Assembly (NCBI GenBank): GCA_026874595.1
Contig: CM049317.1
Span: 18,809,882 to 18,873,881 of the forward strand
Source of the DNA: Sipunculus nudus
Lineage: Eukaryota; Annelida; Sipuncula; Golfingiida; Sipunculidae
Length of the DNA: 64,000 nt
Direction: 5' to 3'
The number at the start of each line of letters is the position of its first letter. Within the stretch, counting starts at the first letter, position 1. Below the pieces are notes generated by a model, which was not told where the DNA came from, made no database searches, and saw only the letters and a program-made list of their open reading frames with translations. Below are positions 58,929 to 64,000 of this stretch, piece by piece. The position numbers and the translations under genes are program-made.

Positions 58929-61900
58929 GCAAGCTTTATCTTTGCGTTACTCTGTGTGTTTTGAAATGATTATTTTGACTCTCGATTGCTTCAATTTTGT
59001 AAACATACTTATGAGGTACAAATTTAATGCAGTTTGGTGCAATACACATCCAAAGTTGCGTTACTGGTAGTACAGTCATTTTGAAACGTGACCTCACACA
59101 AATTGCAACAAAAGCTATCCCAATTCTTTGTTTACCAGAAGTTATCCGTTTGTATATATAAAAAGTCCTAAGATATTCTCCTGGGGGAAAGTAGTACAAT
59201 TTGGGAATATTCAAAATGGCCGTCGGAAGGCCTAGAATCGTTAAAGTTTTATCAATCAGAAGGGTAAAGCTATGCAATAAAACATTTTCAGTTTTTTTGT
59301 TGGGTCGCAGAATCCAATTCTGGTCTTTATTTGCTAATTTAAGGACTCCCAAGGCCCATATGTGGGTTTATGTGGAAACGGTCTGAAGAATGGGGTGCGG
59401 TGAGGATTCAGTAGGCATTTATATTGAGCAGGTAACCCCTATTTGGTAATATGCAGCGCTCACCTTTCCTGTTGCACTGATATCGTAGTTATAAGATATT
59501 CAACAAACATGCAGAGGGATTGACCGCTATGCTGATTTAAAACGAACTTTTTTCGCCCATGGTAGGGGTTGTTAGAAAGTATACTAAAACACCCACGATT
59601 TGTCTGGTAAATGTCAAGTGACGAGGCGCCTGCTTCTGAAACGCCCTAACAGGTGATTAGATGCAACTGTCAGACTAACTGCAGCACCTTCAGATGCATG
59701 TGCAAAAAAAAAAAAAGCACATAGCGTTGACCCTAGCTGCGGGTGCTCTAGCTGCCTTCAAGTTTTCCAGCGGTCAGGGAACATATTATTTTTTTTTATC
59801 AAGAACAGGTCAAAGTCAGCGAATTTCATAAAAAGTCATGGAATTTAGTGATGATTATGTAAGTCAGGGAATTTTTAATGGCTATCGCGCCCCTAGTTGA
59901 TTATGAGGTAGGAAGGCTTTTTCAAATCATGAGCCAGCATTCAATAACTTCATGCTACATTTTCAGTTTCCTTTTAATTAAAGTTTTGTTGTATCTTTAG
60001 GTATCATCTTATTTCCTTAAAATTGTTGTAAATACATGTAAGTTGATGATGCATAGCATTGATACTCAAAATTTATACATGTAGAGGCAACCATTAATGA
60101 AAGGCCACATTCTTAGCAGTAATACACAACTAATATATAGTACAGTAAAACATTTTACACAAGGACATGAATCTGCACAGGTAACAAAGTACAAAGGCAG
60201 AACAGAGTGCAGTTACTTTGATCCACAGAAGTCATTTGTTATTATTGTGTGCTAAATTATACACACGATAAATGCTTGATAACAGAGTGTACAATTATTT
60301 GAATATTACATTGTCAATTCCAATTTTCTAGTTTCATTTTACTTTGCTTTTCATCTGAAATTTTTCAAATAAAAATTTTGTTTGCAGTAGAATGACGTTT
60401 CTGGAACAGAAATTGAATTTGGTGGGTTAGTTTTTTTCCTAGAAAACCAGCTAAAAGTCCGGGAATAGTCTATAAAAATGTTTGCTGATCGGGCATTTTC
60501 AACATGAGGACCTCTTTGGCATGAACTTTATAATGATGTGTGTATAAAAGTAGGTACTAAATTAAAATTTTGAAAAAGTTTAAAATTCAGAGCTTTTTTT
60601 CTGAGGTGACTGCTGGAAACCCTGTGCGTAACTCACAAGAGACACTTTGTGATAAGGATGGAAAAGATGACGTCAAATTTTTATCATTATATATCTACAT
60701 GGTTTTATTAATATGGTGATTAACACAAGGGACCAGTGGGTGATAGTGCTCATCTGAAGTTGATCTTGGAGGTAAAAATCTAAAAGATAAACTAATGAAG
60801 ATATAACGTCTGAGAAGAAAAGATAGAATAAGCTAAATATTTGTTGATATGATTGATTTTAACTGTTAATAAAAAAAAATGTTACAAATAATACTGACCA
60901 TGTGTTTTGAATGATAAAACTGAAGCATGTGAACAATTTGTAAACATTAGATCTCTACTGTTACCATGATCTGTGATTGACATCTTGATAGTTGTTTGTA
61001 GCTCAGCAATTGACAGGTTTGTTCAATTTAATCCTAATGTTACATGATACCATTTTTTTCAATTTTATAAATCGTATACAGTTGTCAAATAATTAACGTC
61101 CCCAGTCCACAGGTGCAAGGACTTTTTGGTGGGGGAGGGGTCAGGAGGCGCTGAATTGTGGATGATTCAACATCTCTGCATATACATATGGGATATGAAA
61201 TTTAATTCAAAGGTTCGTACAGAAAAAACAGTAGATGCATAATTACTTAATATTTAGAAATTGACAAACGGACAGGTAGACCAACAAGGCTGATCATTTT
61301 ATTTCCCATTCTCCTAAGGCAGGTAAATAATGAAAGAAAACTAAACTTGTATAAGATCCTCACTTTTTATGTTTAAAATTTTTTTTATTTATAATTTTTA
61401 TAGATTTGCAGAATAATATATATATCTGGTATACATGTATAAGTCAATTCAAAATTCTAAATATCAGCATCCTTTATCGCTTATTTTGCTCATATAACAT
61501 CACATTATGCACACTGATGGATTTAATCTTATTTCGAATCATAACTTGATAGAAATTATTCAAAAGGAAATTAGTTTCTTTAAAAGTGCAACAATGCCAC
61601 TACATGGCATCTTGTAGATTAAATTGGAATACAGTTCAAACAACCACAATTATTCCATTACACTTAATGTATATTGCTGTGGGGGAGGGATGGGGAGTAT
61701 GGGGAATAACTGTGCACCTTTGACAGCAGGGATGCTCCTGATTGCTGCATTTCTAATCAGGTATGCAGGCAATGCTGTATTAAGTGACATCCATTGACCA
61801 GCAGTGGGCAATTAGGAACTTAACAATGTAAGTGAATTCAAATTTTAACACCTTATGTGTATATACTGTGAAAATCAAATCAGCATCTTCCAGGAATGAA

Positions 61901-62603
61901 ATGTGCCATGGTCAAAGTTGGGCAACATTTAAGGTCAAGTTTACACATATGCTAACAATTATAAGAATGAACAAAATGTTGATATAATTTCTTCATACAA
62001 TTACTTTTTGCTTAAATAGTTGTATCCTTGAAAAAGAAATCTCCAACTATAGCAGTTACTTTATAAGACAGAAAATATATTTCTTGCTGTTTTGATAAGG
62101 TACCTAACTAGTGTTTCTTATGTCAGGATGTCCCTTTAATTTACGGGGTTTTTTTTATATCTATACTATATGTTTTTTTTAAATTCATGGAATATACTTT
62201 ATTTCAAAACTACTTGAATCAGAATAAGCATGAGGATAACCACGAGATCATTTATACAACACCGTTTGAACGCTGATGTATGTTGAAATATAAGGTATTT
62301 TCTCCCATGTAAAATACGATGATTTTCAAACATCCCCCCACACAATTGCTTAGAACTTTTTTTCTGACATTAATGACATATTAAGGAATCAAAATCAGGT
62401 GAGTTTGCTTTTGTTGCAATTTGTGTGAGGTTGACCACTTATTTCGGGTAAAATGCCTGTACTACCAGGAATGCAACTTTAGACGTGTAGCACTCCAAAC
62501 TGCATTAAATTTGTACCTCATAAGTATGTTTACAAAAATGAATCCAAAAATAATCATTTAAAAATAGTTATAACACATAGAACCACGCGAAGATAAAGCT
62601 TGT
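58929..62603. mobile_element. 3.7-kb element with about 200-base terminal inverted repeats
   Basis: 58929-59125 and 62403-62603 are inverted copies: CAAGCTTTATCTTTGCG / CAAGCTTTATCTTCGCG, TTTGTAAACATACTTATGAG, GTACAAATTTAATGCAGTTT and CCTCACACAAATTGCAACAA. ATAT flanks both ends (58925-58928, 62604-62607), a possible target duplication. The interior (59.4-62.4 kb) is AT-rich with no supported coding region, so the element is non-autonomous or the pairing is of two separate insertions. Confidence 0.7.
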
Positions 62604-62727
62604 ATATTCCCAAACCGAGTGTGTGCACCTCGTGTTAATACCTGACATTATCATAATTTATGTGCGATGAAATAGGAACACCAGGAATCCTTTGCTAACT
62701 GCGGAGTCACAGTACACATCACATATC

Positions 62728-64000
62728 ATGAACAGAATCTTCTGAAAATTTCAAGGCATATCGGGAATGGACCAATAAAGAATCGATAAGGTTTTAGTGT
62801 GGATCCGGCATTATGATCAGGACTCGCCCATGTCATCAAGGAATATTCACAAATGTGCAGTTATTTATGCATGAATGAACCAGGGAATATGGGCCAAATA
62901 AGGGGGAGCGTCGTGGAGGCTTGCATTCCTTGAATGCAGATTTCTAATTTTTACTTTCATACAGTCGGACATACAATGAAGTTCATTGCCCTAAACCCAC
63001 ACTCTCGTCGAAATATTAAAATAAAATAGACAGATATATTGTAAAGATAAGCATATTTATTGCAAAAAAATAACATACTTTGTACAGAAAAAATCTTTGG
63101 CACATTATTGGTGAGCTATCTTAGAGCAAATATTCTGAAAGTCGAACCATCTGCCAAAGACCAAGGATAAGTTTTGCTTGCTGTTTGTAACACCTACTGT
63201 GAGGTATATTGAATGTTGTATAATACAAATAACCTGAACAAACGGTCAGTATATCACACCATACATTTCACTTCTTGCTGACAATAAACTAAAATTTATA
63301 TCAGGTACTGAATATTTTGTTGTTATTATCAGATATTTCTTTGATGACAGGTGAACTGCAGAAAAAGCGGGGTACAGTATTTCCTTGATCAGACGCCTAG
63401 GCGTTTACATTTTTCAGACCCTGCTTTGCCCCTGCTGCTAAACAAGACAGGCTTCTATTTGAGGCCGGCGTTTATTAAAAAAATACATAACCAGGCTCGG
63501 CAGTTAAAAGCGAAAGAAAAAACACGTCGAAACAACAAAACCTGCCGGTCACAACTTTGTGACGCAATTGGAAACATCACCGGTATTCGGACTGTAGGAC
63601 ACGTGCAATCTCCACAGCCTCGTGTCATCATAAGAATTCATGGGGATTCATGGGGAATCATAGAGAGATTTTGCAAATGTCCACAAGAAATCTGTCTCGA
63701 ACCCAGGCCCCCCGGTGTTTCGTGTGGCTGTTCCCTTTATTTTTAGACCGCTTTACTAAAATAAACAACCGTTTTACTAATATAAACAAACTTCTAGCAG
63801 CTATCAGGGGCCTGCCCCGAAAAAATTAACTTTTCATTCAAAACTACATATTTTATGAATACCAAATTTGAAACATGAGGCAAAAACGATGAACTCAATA
63901 GTTAGTCTCTGTATGATACAGGATCATGTACATTCTGGAAACTACCCTATGATCCATATACAAATATTATGTTGTCAATGGCAGGAAGATTACTATTTTG
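62728..64000 (-). repeat. Right arm of long inverted repeat 2
   Basis: Reverse complement of 43620-44862, still matching at the last base of the window. The inner end (62728-62950) is a copy of the CCTCCGCC family in reverse orientation (CGTGGAGGCTTGCATTC). The 131-codon + frame at 63351-63746 lies wholly in the repeat, with no recognised protein. Confidence 0.85.

Noticed and set aside
58936-59352. 138-codon frame on the minus strand
   Set aside because: Its end lies in a terminal inverted repeat of the 3.7-kb element, and the mirrored copy does not conserve the frame.
63351-63746. 131-codon frame on the + strand
   Set aside because: It lies inside the right arm of inverted repeat 2; the left arm does not keep the frame, and no protein family is recognised.

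Overview
The window looks like metazoan nuclear DNA, most likely from a mollusc (perhaps a bivalve). It is AT-rich, has split genes with GT-AG introns, and has no operons or bacterial start signals. It is packed with (TA)n tracts, minisatellites, MITEs and inverted-repeat elements. The organism call is inference from the repeat style and gene content; nothing in the sequence proves it.

The main coding content is a tandem family of three P-loop GTPase genes on the + strand: copy A at 2494-6754, copy B at 35512-42576 and copy C at 50391-58310. Each has five coding exons with the same intron phases and nearly identical internal exon sizes (136, 109/109/106 and 198 bases). Spliced, they predict proteins of 349, 800 and 759 residues. 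The G domain has G1 (GxxxxGKS), G3 (DxPG) and G4 (TKxD) motifs, and its layout resembles the interferon-induced IFI44 family without the TLDc domain. Copies B and C carry a long polar, probably disordered N-terminal region that copy A lacks. All three share a short N-terminal motif; in copy A it reads DSGFDS, the form of a beta-TrCP phosphodegron. Copies B and C lie in a duplicated segment (about 32.4-43.2 kb and 49.1-58.9 kb) that includes the promoter and a 5' non-coding exon. Comparing the duplicates exposes later insertions on each side.

A fourth gene lies on the - strand at 13783-17968. It has three exons with compatible splice sites, predicts 188 residues, and is not recognised.

Mobile DNA fills the rest. 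At 45.0-49.0 kb there is a broken Ty3/gypsy-type element whose integrase end precedes reverse transcriptase, the order known from Gmr1-like elements; its two LTR-like ends point in opposite directions. A 1585-base element with terminal inverted repeats sits in intron 4 of copy C, with a clean empty site in copy B. A second such element spans 58929-62603. Two pairs of long inverted repeats (1-1383 with 18757-20168, and 43620-44862 with 62728-64000) bound segments of about 17-18 kb, one around copy A and one around copy C. A dispersed repeat family with CCTCCGCC near its end occurs at least seven times, and tandem arrays with 26-, 42-, 120- and about 1350-base periods are present.
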